From Deltaproteobacteria bacterium (GTDB taxonomy: Bacteria > Myxococcota > Myxococcia > Myxococcales > 40CM-4-68-19), in NCBI GenBank assembly GCA_005879805.1, contig VBKL01000058.1, forward strand, positions 1 to 34,958: DNA of 34,958 nt. The letters are read 5' to 3'. A model generated the notes under the pieces. It did not search any database. It was given only the letters and a program-made list of their open reading frames with translations, and was not told where the DNA came from. The translations under genes were made by a program, and so were the position numbers. How positions within the stretch are numbered: position 1 is the first letter of the stretch; every line of letters starts with the position of its first letter. Below, one piece after another: positions 1 to 9,091 of the stretch.

Positions 1-618
1 GGTCACGACGAGCGGATTGATCTCGACGATCGAGGCGTCGGTGGCCTCGTACGCGCGGTACATGGCGGCGGCGAACTTCGCGAACGAGTTGACCGCCGGG
101 CCCTTCAGCTCGAGCGCGAAAGCCAGGTCGCGCGCCTGGTACCCGGCGAGACCGACGACGGGATCGATCGCTTCGCGGACGATCTTCTCCGGATGGCTGG
201 CGGCAACCTCCTCGATCTCCACGCCTCCCTCGGAGGAGGCCATCAGCGTGTTGCGGCTGACCGCACGGTCGAGCGTGAGCCCGAGGTAGAGCTCGCGCGC
301 GATGTCCATCCCTTCCTCGATGTAGACACGGCGGACCTTCTGCCCTTGCGGTCCGGTCTGGTGGGTAACGAGCTGCATGCCGAGCATCTTGCGGGCGATC
401 TCGCCGGCTTCCTCGGGGCTGCGAGCCAGCTTCACGCCCCCACCCTTGCCGCGGCCTCCCGCGTGGATCTGCGCCTTGACGACGCAGACGCCTTTGTCGG
501 TCATCAGCTCGCGCGCGGCGGCAACCGCCTGTTCGGGCGAAGTGGCGAGCTTCCCGCGCGGAACCGCCACGCCGAACCTGCGCAGGATCTCCTTCGCTTG
601 GTACTCGTGGATCTTCAT
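1..618 (-). CDS. sucC: Succinyl-CoA synthetase beta subunit, N-terminal part (cut by window edge)
   Basis: ADP/GDP-forming succinate-CoA ligase beta subunit, which with SucD converts succinyl-CoA to succinate in the TCA cycle. The first 206 codons are present; the rest lies beyond the left edge. The N-terminus [17 protein letters not shown] is the classic start of the ATP-grasp domain. It is followed by the glycine-rich stretch [14 protein letters not shown] (about residues 52-65), and the fragment ends in EINPLVVT, part of the nucleotide-binding domain. ATG at 618 is preceded by a good ribosome site (AAAGGTG). It is co-oriented with sdhBA, mdh and icd further right. The divergent gene at 607 overlaps its 5' end by 12 nt if the GTG start proposed there is right. 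Identity is near certain; sucD would be expected next but is not visible. Confidence 0.95.
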   Translation of the reverse strand, partial: MKIHEYQAKEILRRFGVAVPRGKLATSPEQAVAAARELMTDKGVCVVKAQIHAGGRGKGGGVKLARSPEEAGEIARKMLGMQLVTHQTGPQGQKVRRVYIEEGMDIARELYLGLTLDRAVSRNTLMASSEGGVEIEEVAASHPEKIVREAIDPVVGLAGYQARDLAFALELKGPAVNSFAKFAAAMYRAYEATDASIVEINPLVVT

Positions 619-1089
619 CGAAGCACCTTTGCGGAGCGCCGCAGATACACCGCGCCCGCGCAGTGCGCAAGCGACGCCTACGAGATCGCGAGCGAGCTGG
701 AACGGTCGCGCGAGGTCCTCGGCGCCAAGCTCGTCGACGGCAAGGTGGCCTTCGTGCACCGGGCACTCTGGCCGCAGCTGTTGCGTGTGGTGACCGATCC
801 GGACTGGCGCCGCGAACGCCAGCGCGGCCTTACACAGCCCGCCAAGCAGCTCCTCGCCCAGGTGGAGAAAGACGGGAAGCTGGCGCTGCAGGGGCGAGCG
901 CCGGCGCGGGGAGATCTCGAAAAGCGGGCGCTCTTGTTGTCGTCGTCGGAGCACACCCCTGCGGGACGCCATGCGGTCGTGCTGCGCTCGTGGGAGGACT
1001 GGGCGACGGACGAGCTCAAAGAGGAGGCGAAGGGTCTCGATTTCGAGAAGTCGCTCGCCGAACTCCGGGCGGCGCACCTGACGCTATGA
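607..1089 (+). CDS. Hypothetical protein, about 160 aa, start uncertain
   Basis: No family is recognised. The reading frame is convincing from about 660: third positions are G/C and the composition is normal, with the segments [19 protein letters not shown] and [15 protein letters not shown]. The alternation of short helices and an apparent wing could fit a winged-helix fold, but that is a guess. No ATG exists in frame. GTG at 607 gives 160 aa and overlaps sucC by 12 nt head to head; the next GTG at 745 would remove a conserved-looking helix. No clear ribosome site supports either. It is a soluble protein with no signal peptide and stands alone between sucC (divergent) and the creD-like gene (convergent). 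Confidence 0.6.
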   Translation: MDLHRSTFAERRRYTAPAQCASDAYEIASELERSREVLGAKLVDGKVAFVHRALWPQLLRVVTDPDWRRERQRGLTQPAKQLLAQVEKDGKLALQGRAPARGDLEKRALLLSSSEHTPAGRHAVVLRSWEDWATDELKEEAKGLDFEKSLAELRAAHLTL

Positions 1090-1144
1090 GGCTCGCGGCC
1101 GCCCGGTTGCTCGACGATTCTCAGGTATGCCCTCGAAGGACCGT

Positions 1145-1159
1145 CGCTCTCTGAGAGCG
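1145..1159. terminator. Small hairpin between convergent genes
   Basis: CGCTCT-CTG-AGAGCG forms a 6-bp perfect stem with a 3-nt loop. It lies in the 94-bp gap between the stop at 1089 (plus) and the creD-like stop at 1184 (minus). There is no T-tract, so an intrinsic terminator is only possible, not shown. Confidence 0.3.
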
Positions 1160-1183
1160 TCACTGCGCCGAGCCCGCGCCCGA

Positions 1184-2569
1184 TTAGCGCCCGTCAGACC
1201 ACGGCGCGGCCGAGCTCAGATCTGCCCGCTCCGAAACTTTCGCCGCGGGAGGCGGCGACCCGAGGGCGTACCAATCGACGTGGCGGGTGAACCACATCAC
1301 CCCGCTGAGGAGCAGGAAGAGTCCGATGGACCCGACCAGCAGCGCGTACTCTTGAATCTGCAGGAGCACGAAGAGGAACGCGTACAGCACCGCAAGGAAG
1401 CCGCCCAGTGCGAGGGCCCGCGATCCTTCGCGCAACACGAACCGGACATATCCCGTGACGAGCACCACCACGACCGCGGCGGCGATCGCGTACGCGTGGG
1501 TGAAGCCGAAGTGCTCCGAGAACGAGAGCAAGAGCAGATAGAAAAGACACAGCGCGAAGCCGACCAGCAGGTACTGCACCGGGTGGATGCGGAGGGGCGC
1601 GAGCAATTCGAAGAGCACGAAGGCGAAGAAGGTCAGCCCGAGGAAGAGAAGTTGGTATTTCACGGCGCGCTCGTTGGTCCTGTAGGTGTCGACCGGCGAG
1701 AGGAAGCTCACCGACATCGCGCTCGCCGCCAGTCGCTCCCGGGTCACTTCCTGCGGGTTGGTCCAGGAGGCGGGGAATCCCCGGCCGAGGTTCATCGTCC
1801 TCCACGTCGCCTCGAATCCCGACGCTCCGATCCGCCGCTCGACGGGCAGCGAGGCTCCGTCGAAGCCCGGATCGCGCCAGGCCGAGGCAAGCGTCACTAC
1901 CGTCTCGTCTCCGGCAGGCACGACCGCGAGCCGGCCGCTCCCGGCGAGGGTTAGATCGAAGGCGAAGGGGATTGCGCCCACCGGCGGCGCCCGGAAAGGC
2001 ACGGCGGCCTGAACTCCGCTTTCGAGAAACGCCGCGTCACCGACTCCCGGTTCCCAGGGGAGCTTGCGATCTCCGAGCGAGATCGGAGTGGCAGCGCGGA
2101 TGGTCTTCGCATCCGAGACGCCCAAGGCAACCGAAGCTCGGTTCCAGAGAATCCCGGAATGCGTCTCGACCGGTGCCGCGAACGTGCCCTCGACGTGCAA
2201 CCGCGCGACGTACAGCGGTATGTCGAAGATTCCCCGCCGCCGCACCTCGGTGTCGACACGCCCACGCACCGATACCGTCCGGGGGAAGAAGCGCCGCGGC
2301 GCGACGGTTTCCGGGCCGTTCGCGGAAGGTTCGACGACCGGAACGGTCAACACGGGTCCCACGAGCTGCTGTGCCCCTCCCCACGTCGCAGAGACCTCCG
2401 CGAAGGCGGCGTTCCGCGTCGTGCGCCGTTCGGCGATGGTCCCGTCGATGAGCGCGATGGGAATCTGCAGGAGCAGGACGAGACCCGCCGGGACTGCCAG
2501 GCGGAAAGAGACGCTCTCGCGCAGGCGCGCGAATGCGCCGGAATCGGATGCAACACCCTCGACGTTCAT
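1184..2569 (-). CDS. creD: CreD-like inner membrane protein
   Basis: Protein of 461 aa, matching the CreD family length (about 450 aa). It has one N-terminal membrane helix (around residues 20-40, LAVPAGLVLLLQIPIALIDG), a large periplasmic domain with the family hallmarks (two hydrophobic strands and R-RGIFDIPLYVARL near residue 110-120), and a C-terminal block of about five membrane helices starting at YQLLFLGLTFFAFVLFELLA. Family signatures such as HPVQYLLVGFALCLFYLLLL are clear. CreD belongs to the CreBC envelope-stress regulon in enterobacteria, but no creB or creC is in this window, so regulation here is unknown. ATG at 2569 was chosen because the hydrophobic helix follows at the right distance; the same frame stays open far upstream through the neighbouring gene. 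It lies 104 bp downstream of the M3 peptidase on the same strand and may be co-transcribed. Confidence 0.9.
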   Translation of the reverse strand: MNVEGVASDSGAFARLRESVSFRLAVPAGLVLLLQIPIALIDGTIAERRTTRNAAFAEVSATWGGAQQLVGPVLTVPVVEPSANGPETVAPRRFFPRTVSVRGRVDTEVRRRGIFDIPLYVARLHVEGTFAAPVETHSGILWNRASVALGVSDAKTIRAATPISLGDRKLPWEPGVGDAAFLESGVQAAVPFRAPPVGAIPFAFDLTLAGSGRLAVVPAGDETVVTLASAWRDPGFDGASLPVERRIGASGFEATWRTMNLGRGFPASWTNPQEVTRERLAASAMSVSFLSPVDTYRTNERAVKYQLLFLGLTFFAFVLFELLAPLRIHPVQYLLVGFALCLFYLLLLSFSEHFGFTHAYAIAAAVVVVLVTGYVRFVLREGSRALALGGFLAVLYAFLFVLLQIQEYALLVGSIGLFLLLSGVMWFTRHVDWYALGSPPPAAKVSERADLSSAAPWSDGR

Positions 2570-2673
2570 GCGCGCCCGCGGTGCAGACGGCGTGACGCTG
2601 GACTTTCCGACGCAAACCGCACCCGCCGCACAAGACTTCCGGGCGGCGGGATTCTGCGATCTACAGAACGCGG

Positions 2674-4731
2674 CTAGTTCGACGCGCTCGGCTTCCCGAT
2701 CCCGATCTGCCGCAGGAAGGCGTCCTCGTTCGGCTCGCGCCCGAGAAACTTGCGGAGCAACTGGTCGGGATCCTCGCTGCGCCCCTTGGCGAGGATGATG
2801 TCGCGATAGTCGCGTCCCGTCTTCGGATTGAGGATTCCTTCCTTCGCGAACCGGGTGAACATGTCGGCGGCAAAGACCTCGCTCCAGAGATAGCCGTAGT
2901 AACCCGCGTCGTAACCGCTCATCATGTGGCCGAAGCCGGCGGCGAAGTGCGATTGCGGATCCTCCGGGAAGGACATGATCTCCGCCCACAACTTCTTGGC
3001 GGCCGCGTCGGCGTCGACTTTCGCGCCGTGCGTGTGGATATAGAGATCGAACTGGCCGAGGAAGACCTGCCGGCTGTAGCGCACTCCCGCGTCGAACTTC
3101 CGGGCGCGCGAGATGCTCGCCATCATCTCGGCAGGCATCGGCTCGCCGCTCGGACCCGAGGTGATCGTCTTCAGCACCTCCGGCTGGTAGACCCAGTTCT
3201 CCAGCATCTGCGAGGGCGCCTCGACGAAATCGGTAGCCACATTGGTCCCCGAGATCGAGGCGTACTTCGCCGTGGTGAGCGAGCCGTGCATCACGTGTCC
3301 GAACTCGTGGAAGAGCACCTCCACCTCGTTCAAGGTAAGGTGCGCGACCTTGCCGTCCGCCGGCGGCGTGACGTTCACCACCAGGATGGTGAGGGGAATC
3401 TGGTAGCCGGCCTGTAGCTGCCGTGCCGGCCCCACGCCGAAGGCCGCCGCGTGGCCGTACTTGCCCGGGCGCGGGAAGAGGTCGACGTAGAACTTGGCCA
3501 GAAGCCTCCCACCGTCGCGGACCTCGTAGAGCGACACGCCGTCGGCCCACACCGGCGCGCCCTCCACGCGCTTGAACTGCACGCCGAGGAGCCGCGAGTA
3601 CACGTCCATCATCCCGGACATCACCTTGTCGGCGGGGAAGTAGGCGCGGATCTTCTCGTCGTCGAGCGCGTAGTCGCGCTTGCGAAGCTCGTTCAGGTAA
3701 TAGCGCCAGTCCCAGGCGCGGATGGTGCCGTCGCCCGTGTCGGCCTTCTTCATCTCGCTCATCTTCTGGCGATCGGCGGCGAGCCTTTCCTTGAGGCGCG
3801 ACTCCAGCTTGTCCTCGAACTGCTGCACGTTGCGCGCGCTCTTCGCCATGCGCACTTCGGTCACGTAGTCCGCGTGGGTGGCGTACCCGAGCAGCCTCGC
3901 CGCCTCGTCGCGCAGCCCGACTGCTTCGTCGAGGAGCTTGATGTTGTCGCGCGCGCCGCGGTTCATGAAGGCCACCTCGAGCTTGCGCCGCGCCTCGGCG
4001 CTCTTCGCGTTCTCCTGGAACGGGAAGTAGTCGGGGTACTTGGTGGTGACGATGTACTTGCCGGACGCAGCCTTCTTCAGGCGCCCGATGTAGCTTTGCG
4101 GCATCCCATCCAGCTCTTCCGCGCTCATCTCGACGCTGGTCGTATCCTCGTCGAGATTGGAGCTGAACCGGGTCTGCAATTCCGCCAGGCGCGACCGCAG
4201 CGAGACGAGCTTCTCGCGCTGCTCGTCGGTGAGATCGACGCCGGCGCGGTGGAAGTCGCGCATCATCAACTCCACCAGGCGCCGATCCTGCGGGCCGACC
4301 TGCTCGCCGCGCCCCTGCCACGCCTTCACCGCGAGGTAGAGGTCCTTGCGCGAGGCGATCCGCGCCGCGTACTTGCCCGCCTCCTCCTCGCAAGCGGTCG
4401 CCGCCGCCCGCACCTTCTCGTCGCGGTGGATGTCCTTCATGAAGCTCGCTCGGCCGACCATCTCCGACCAGTCGGTCGTGACCTGCTCGATGGCCTCGGG
4501 CGTGTTGGCGTAGGTCCGCTCCGAATCCTTCACGGCCACGATCTTCGCGAGCTTCGCGTCGCAGGTCTTCTGCGCCTCCTCGCAAGCAGCCTTGAGCTGC
4601 TCCGGCGTCCAATCGGTGCGAAGCGGCGCGACATCGACGATGCCGCCCTCGCCTCCGCCGGAACCGTTCTTGCTGGGATCGTGGGAGCACGCTGCGAGGA
4701 TCAGGGTGGCGGCGAGGGCGGCTCGGTTCAT
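2674..4731 (-). CDS. M3 family zinc metallopeptidase, predicted lipoprotein (thimet-oligopeptidase type)
   Basis: Protein of 685 aa, the usual M3A oligopeptidase size. The N-terminus MNRAALAATLILAAC is a lipoprotein signal ending at Cys15, so the enzyme is probably anchored on the periplasmic side of a membrane rather than cytosolic as in E. coli Dcp/OpdA; a Ser/Gly-rich linker follows. The zinc motif HEFGH is at residues 475-479, with the third-ligand helix in the downstream segment DFVEAPSQMLENW. The long helical N-terminal half (about 40-300) is typical of the channel-lining domain. It should cleave short peptides. ATG 4731 has a GAAGGG ribosome site. It is divergent from the deacetylase-like gene at 4814, with an 82-bp shared promoter region. 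Confidence 0.93.
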   Translation of the reverse strand: MNRAALAATLILAACSHDPSKNGSGGGEGGIVDVAPLRTDWTPEQLKAACEEAQKTCDAKLAKIVAVKDSERTYANTPEAIEQVTTDWSEMVGRASFMKDIHRDEKVRAAATACEEEAGKYAARIASRKDLYLAVKAWQGRGEQVGPQDRRLVELMMRDFHRAGVDLTDEQREKLVSLRSRLAELQTRFSSNLDEDTTSVEMSAEELDGMPQSYIGRLKKAASGKYIVTTKYPDYFPFQENAKSAEARRKLEVAFMNRGARDNIKLLDEAVGLRDEAARLLGYATHADYVTEVRMAKSARNVQQFEDKLESRLKERLAADRQKMSEMKKADTGDGTIRAWDWRYYLNELRKRDYALDDEKIRAYFPADKVMSGMMDVYSRLLGVQFKRVEGAPVWADGVSLYEVRDGGRLLAKFYVDLFPRPGKYGHAAAFGVGPARQLQAGYQIPLTILVVNVTPPADGKVAHLTLNEVEVLFHEFGHVMHGSLTTAKYASISGTNVATDFVEAPSQMLENWVYQPEVLKTITSGPSGEPMPAEMMASISRARKFDAGVRYSRQVFLGQFDLYIHTHGAKVDADAAAKKLWAEIMSFPEDPQSHFAAGFGHMMSGYDAGYYGYLWSEVFAADMFTRFAKEGILNPKTGRDYRDIILAKGRSEDPDQLLRKFLGREPNEDAFLRQIGIGKPSASN

Positions 4732-4813
4732 GGGCCCTTCGTTACGTTCCACGGTGCGCAATATTTCGCAGGCCATTGCGGATCGGGGCCCGCCGCAGCA
4801 GGATTGCTCCCGG

Positions 4814-5707
4814 ATGCGGGTGTTCCACTGCGACAAATACCTCGTGCCTCTGCCCGTGGGCCATCGCTTTCCCATCGGGAAGTACCGGATGCTCCGGGAG
4901 ATCCTGGAGCGCGATGGCCTCGTCCGTTCCACCGACCTGCGCGAGTCGCAGCCGATCGAGATCGAAAGCCTGCTCCTCGTCCACACGCCTGCGTACGTGG
5001 GATCGCTCGTCCACGGGACCTTGAGCGATGCCGATCAGCGCCGGCTTGGATTCCCCTGGAGCGCGGAGCTGGTCCTGCGTTCGCGATCCTCGGCGGGCGG
5101 GACGCTCGCTGCCGCCTTCGCCGCGCTGGAAGACGGTGCGGCGGGAAATCTCGCCGGTGGGACGCACCATGCTTTCGCCGATCACGGCGAGGGCTACTGC
5201 ACCTTCAACGACCATGCGATCGCCATTCGTACCCTGCAGAACGAAGGAAGGATCCGGCGGGCCGCCGTGATCGACCTCGATGTGCACCAGGGCAACGGCA
5301 CCGCCGCGATCTTCGCCGGCGATCCCGACGTCTTCACCTTCTCGATGCACGGAGCGAAGAACTTCCCCTTCCGCAAACAGCGCAGCTCGCTCGACGTCGA
5401 GCTGGCCGACGGCTGTGGCGACCGCGAATACCTGGAGACGCTCGAGCAATACCTGCCCGCAGCGATCGCCGGCGCCGACATCGTCTTCTACCAGGGCGGA
5501 GTCGACCCGCTCGCGGAGGACACGCTCGGCCGCCTTTCTCTCACCCATGAAGGCCTGCGGGCACGCGATCGCATCGTGTTCCAAGCGGTGCGCGATCGCA
5601 CGGTACCCATCGTCCTGACGCTGGGGGGCGGCTACGCGCGGCCCATCGATCTCAGTGCGCTCGCCCACGCCGGCACGTACCGCGAGGCGCGGGCAGTGTT
5701 CGACTAA
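4814..5707 (+). CDS. Histone deacetylase superfamily protein (class IV-like)
   Basis: Zinc-dependent deacylase of the arginase/HDAC fold, 297 aa. Visible catalytic elements are the tandem histidines in GGTHHAF (H118, H119), the GYCTFND loop (about 128-133), the metal ligands D156 and H158 in DLDVHQGNG, D231 in GGVDPLAED, and the final LGGGY motif with the transition-state tyrosine. The combination GGTHHA plus short length resembles the HDAC11/class IV group common in bacteria. The natural substrate cannot be read from the sequence; bacterial members act on acetylpolyamines, acylated small molecules or proteins. Start MRVFHCDKYL is at the edge of recognisable homology; the frame stays open upstream but the extra residues look non-coding. 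Its stop overlaps the convergent gene at 5704 by 4 bp. Confidence 0.9.
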   Translation: MRVFHCDKYLVPLPVGHRFPIGKYRMLREILERDGLVRSTDLRESQPIEIESLLLVHTPAYVGSLVHGTLSDADQRRLGFPWSAELVLRSRSSAGGTLAAAFAALEDGAAGNLAGGTHHAFADHGEGYCTFNDHAIAIRTLQNEGRIRRAAVIDLDVHQGNGTAAIFAGDPDVFTFSMHGAKNFPFRKQRSSLDVELADGCGDREYLETLEQYLPAAIAGADIVFYQGGVDPLAEDTLGRLSLTHEGLRARDRIVFQAVRDRTVPIVLTLGGGYARPIDLSALAHAGTYREARAVFD

Positions 5708-6156
5708 CCCGACTTGCTCCAGTCGGTCCGCCCCATCGAGGACCGGGTCCGGCGGAGCGCCTTCTTCGCGAGGCCGCGAGACTTCTGGTTCTGCTGGGTG
5801 GTGGTCTGGCTCTGCTGCCGCTCGCGGACCTCTATCTGTGCGAGCCCCAGCCCGGCGATCACCGCCGCGCCGGCCGCCAGCGAGATCCAGCCGAGAGGCA
5901 GCCGCCACCCCTCGAACCGGCCCTGCGCGGGCGCCTCGGCCTCCGCGGGAACGGGATCGTCGACGGCGTGCACGTCGTGGAAGTTCGCCTCCGCGCCTTC
6001 CCAGAGAGCGCGCATGTCCTGGGCGACCGCGCGCTGCACGGTGGCGACCCGCGCCGGGACGGTGTGCAGCGTCTCGGCGACCGTGTGGAAGTTCTCGGCG
6101 ACGTACTGCAGGTTTTCCGTCACCGATCCGCGAACGATGTGGAGGACGGGGACCAT
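5704..6156 (-). CDS. Hypothetical single-pass membrane protein with heptad-like N-terminus
   Basis: Protein of 150 aa, no family recognised. Residues 10-45 carry near-repeats of the pattern ENFHTVAETLHTVPARVATV, amphipathic and probably helical or coiled. A single membrane segment follows at about 87-107 (LGWISLAAGAAVIAGLGLA), then a basic, Gln-rich tail with RERQQSQTTTQQNQKSRG. The topology suggests an N-terminal helical domain on one side of the membrane and a short positively charged tail on the other. It lies 141 bp downstream of sdhB on the same strand and could be a distal member of that operon. One membrane helix without heme-ligand histidines makes it unlikely to be the missing Sdh anchor. 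The gene overlaps the deacetylase-like stop by 4 bp. Confidence 0.7.
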   Translation of the reverse strand: MVPVLHIVRGSVTENLQYVAENFHTVAETLHTVPARVATVQRAVAQDMRALWEGAEANFHDVHAVDDPVPAEAEAPAQGRFEGWRLPLGWISLAAGAAVIAGLGLAQIEVRERQQSQTTTQQNQKSRGLAKKALRRTRSSMGRTDWSKSG

Positions 6157-6297
6157 GTAGGCGCTTGGATGCTCGACTGTACTCCACGGTGCGCTCCACC
6201 ACGCATCCCGTGGCGATCAGCCACACGTGTTATCGAGTGATTTCGCGAGCTTGCACGATGGCCCGGCGCGTCGTGACCGTACGATCGCGAACAACTT

Positions 6298-7074
6298 CTA
6301 CGCGGGACCGGCCCCTGCGGCGCGTTCGTCGCGGAGGAACCAATCCTTGAACGCCTGTCTGGTGGTCGCCCGGGCCATCTCCGCGATCGACGAGGTGAGC
6401 GGGATCCCTTTGGGGCACGCTTCTGCGCAGTTCGCGGCCTTCCCGCAATCGTTGACGCCCCCCGTCTCCATCAGTCCGCGGAGGCGCTCGTCGGCGTGCA
6501 TCTTGCCGGTCGGGTGGTTGTTGAAAAGGCGCACTTGCGAGATGGCCGCGGCTCCGATGAACGCGGTGTCCTTCCCCACCTGCGGGCAAACCTCGAGGCA
6601 GCACCCGCAGGTCATGCAGGTGGAAAGGACGTAGTTGATCTCCTGGTCCTCGGGCGCCTGCCGGGGCCCCGGACCGAGATCGTAGGTGCCGTCGATGGGA
6701 ATCCACCCGCGCACCCGCTTGAGCGCCTCGAACATCTTGCCGCGGTCGACGGCGAGGTCGCGGATGAGGGGGAACTTCTTCATCGGCGTGAGGGTGATGG
6801 GCTGCTCGAGGCGGTTGATGAGCGCGGAGCAGGCTTGCCGCACGCGGCCGTTGATGACCATGGTGCACGACCCGCACACCTCTTCCAGGCAGGCGGCGTC
6901 CCAGGCGGGAGGCGTGGTGCGCTTCCCGTCGGACGTCACGGGATTGCGCTGGATCTCCATCAGCACCGAGATCACGTTCGCGTTGGGGTGGCTCGGGACC
7001 TTGAACTCCTCCCACCGCGCGGGCGCATCGGGCCCGTCGCGGCGCTCGATCCGCATCACGATCTGATCGGCCAT
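6298..7074 (-). CDS. sdhB: Succinate dehydrogenase iron-sulfur subunit
   Basis: Protein of 258 aa. All three cluster motifs are visible: CLEEVCGSC...C for the [2Fe-2S] cluster, CMTCGCCLEVCP for the [4Fe-4S] cluster and CGKAANCAEACPKGIPL for the [3Fe-4S] cluster. The electrons run from the SdhA flavin to a membrane quinone site. The sequence style (DAACLEEVCGSCTMVINGR) matches the group found with SdhA of the Bacillus/Deltaproteobacteria type. ATG 7074 overlaps the sdhA stop by one base (TGATG), so translation is coupled. No gene for a cytochrome b anchor is next to it. Confidence 0.96.
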   Translation of the reverse strand: MADQIVMRIERRDGPDAPARWEEFKVPSHPNANVISVLMEIQRNPVTSDGKRTTPPAWDAACLEEVCGSCTMVINGRVRQACSALINRLEQPITLTPMKKFPLIRDLAVDRGKMFEALKRVRGWIPIDGTYDLGPGPRQAPEDQEINYVLSTCMTCGCCLEVCPQVGKDTAFIGAAAISQVRLFNNHPTGKMHADERLRGLMETGGVNDCGKAANCAEACPKGIPLTSSIAEMARATTRQAFKDWFLRDERAAGAGPA

Positions 7075-8951
7075 CAGGCGTACCACCTCGGCTCGGGCTT
7101 CAAGATTGGATTGGCGAGGCTCTTCAACGGCTCGAAGGTAACCTTCGGTCCGTCCGCCGAGAAGCGGGCCATGGTGAGCTTGAGCCATTTCTCGTTGCGC
7201 ACCCGCCAGGCCTCCATCCACTGCGGATCCTGGGTCGGATCCTTCGTCTTCGGCTCAGGGAGCGCGAAGTCCGGCTTGTAGTGGCTGCCGCGCGACTCGT
7301 CGCGCAGCCGGCCGCAGACGAGGATCAGCTCGGCCAGCTCCAGCATGTTCCAGAGTTGGTTCACGTAGCTCGCGCTCTGGTTCAGCGTGCGCCCGGTATC
7401 GAGGACGTTGGACCTCTTCCAGCGTTCTTTCATCTCCCGGATCTTGCCGACGCCCTCGTCGAGGTCCTTGTTGAACTTCACCACCGTCGAGATCTTCTGC
7501 ATCAGCTCGCCCATCTCGCGGCCGATGACGAACGGATTCTCGGTGCCATCCATCTTGTAGATCTTGTCGAAGCGGTCCGACCAGTACGTCTTGCCCTGGC
7601 CGAGCAAGGTCTTGGGAACGTCGCCCTTCTTCGGCGCGACGTTCTTCGCGTAGCTGATCATCGCGGGACCGGCGATCATCCCCGCGTAGATGCAGGAGAG
7701 AAGCGAGTTGGCGCCCAGGCGGTTCGCGCCGTGGTAGCCGTAGTCGACCTCGCCGGCGGCGTAGAGGCCGGGAATGTTCGTGGCCTGCTGCCGCGGCGAT
7801 CCGGGCACCATGTCGTTGCGCGCGTCGGCCTCGTAATCGACCCACAGGCCGCCCATCGAGTAGTGCACGGCAGGAAAGATCTTCATCGGCGTGTGGCGTG
7901 GATCGACCCCGACGAACTTTTCGTAGATCTCCATGATCCCGCCCAGCTTGCGGTCGAGCGTGGCGGCGGGAATGTGCGTGACGTCGAGGTAGACTGCTTC
8001 CTGTCCCTCGACGCCCCTGCCCAGGTTGCGGACGACGTAGACGATCTCGCGGCTCGCCACGTCGCGGGGAACGAGGTTGCGGTACTTGGGGTACTTCTCC
8101 TCGAGGAAGAACCAGCGCTCGTTCTCCGGGATGGTGCGCGGATCGCGCTTGTCGTCCTTGTTCTTCGGGACCCAGATGCGGCCGCCCTCGCCGCGCGCCG
8201 ACTCGCTCATCAGCCGGTGCTTGTCCTCGCCGGGGATGGCGGTCGGGTGGACCTGGATGAACTCGGCATTGGTGTAGATGGCGCCGTCGATGTACGCGCG
8301 GGACGCGGCGGTGCCGGTATTGATGGTCGAGTTCGTGCTGCGCCCGTAGACGATGCCGGGTCCGCCGGTAGCCAGGCACACCGCATCGGCAGGGAACGCT
8401 TCGATCTGCATGGTGCGCAGATCGAGCGCGACGATCCCGCGGCAAGCGCCCTCGGCGTCCTTCACGAAGGAGAGGTATTCCCAGTACTCGAACTTGCGGA
8501 CGAGACCCTCGGATTCGTAGCGGCGGACCTGCTCGTCGAGCGCGTAGAGAAGCTGCTGGCCGGTGGATGCTCCGGAAAATGCGGTGCGGTGATGCAGCGT
8601 TCCGCCGAAGCGGCGGAAGTCGAGCAAACCCTCGGAGGTCCGGTTGAAAGGCACCCCCATGCGATCGAGCAGGTAGATGATCTGCGGCGCCGCGTAGCAC
8701 ATCCCTTTCACGGGAGGCTGCTCGAGGAGGAAGTCACCGCTGCGCAGAGTGTCCCGCGTATGGATGTCGGGGTGATCGCCCTCGCCTTTGGTATTGACCG
8801 CCCCGTTGATCCCGCCCTGGGCGCAGACCGAATGGCTGCGTTTCACGGGGACGATGGAGAAGACGTCGACGTGCTTCCCGGCCTCGGCCAGCTTGATGAC
8901 CGTCATGAGGCCGGCGAGACCGCCGCCGACGACGATGTAGCGCTCCGCCAT
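7074..8951 (-). CDS. sdhA: Succinate dehydrogenase flavoprotein subunit
   Basis: Protein of 625 aa, complete. The N-terminal dinucleotide-binding motif is VVGGGLAGLM (residues 7-16). The covalent FAD site is the RSHS-CAQGGINGA segment with H40. The substrate site shows HPTAIPG, the catalytic-arginine region and HGANRLGANSLLSC before the C-terminal helical domain. It oxidises succinate to fumarate (or the reverse) at the cytoplasmic face. Start ATG 8951 has a GGAGAGGG ribosome site; the in-frame extension upstream is low-complexity and was not used. Normally sdhC precedes sdhA in this type of operon, but here the upstream gene is a divergent secreted protein at 9092. Confidence 0.97.
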   Translation of the reverse strand: MAERYIVVGGGLAGLMTVIKLAEAGKHVDVFSIVPVKRSHSVCAQGGINGAVNTKGEGDHPDIHTRDTLRSGDFLLEQPPVKGMCYAAPQIIYLLDRMGVPFNRTSEGLLDFRRFGGTLHHRTAFSGASTGQQLLYALDEQVRRYESEGLVRKFEYWEYLSFVKDAEGACRGIVALDLRTMQIEAFPADAVCLATGGPGIVYGRSTNSTINTGTAASRAYIDGAIYTNAEFIQVHPTAIPGEDKHRLMSESARGEGGRIWVPKNKDDKRDPRTIPENERWFFLEEKYPKYRNLVPRDVASREIVYVVRNLGRGVEGQEAVYLDVTHIPAATLDRKLGGIMEIYEKFVGVDPRHTPMKIFPAVHYSMGGLWVDYEADARNDMVPGSPRQQATNIPGLYAAGEVDYGYHGANRLGANSLLSCIYAGMIAGPAMISYAKNVAPKKGDVPKTLLGQGKTYWSDRFDKIYKMDGTENPFVIGREMGELMQKISTVVKFNKDLDEGVGKIREMKERWKRSNVLDTGRTLNQSASYVNQLWNMLELAELILVCGRLRDESRGSHYKPDFALPEPKTKDPTQDPQWMEAWRVRNEKWLKLTMARFSADGPKVTFEPLKSLANPILKPEPRWYA

Positions 8952-9091
8952 TCGGGTCCCTCTCCAATGCTGCGGCCTACGGCCTCCGCCCGTCGCAGGC
9001 GAAGCCCGCTCCTCCGGTGGCGCGCTCATAGCGCATAGCGTCGTCGGGAGCAATGCGTGAACACCGCCGCGCGGAAAGCGTCAAAGACGCC

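Noticed and set aside
1184..4690. Minus-strand reading frame of 1168 codons covering creD and the M3 peptidase region
   Set aside because: Only the last 461 codons are CreD. The upstream part is an out-of-frame translation of the peptidase gene with Arg/Gly-rich composition, kept open by high GC.
5704..6156. Candidate for the missing SdhC anchor
   Set aside because: Only one membrane helix, no conserved histidine ligands in it, and a Gln-rich charged tail unlike cytochrome b subunits.
7281..9038. Plus-strand frame of 585 codons opposite sdhA
   Set aside because: Antisense shadow: Val/Ala/Asp-rich composition without motifs, while the minus strand encodes a full SdhA.
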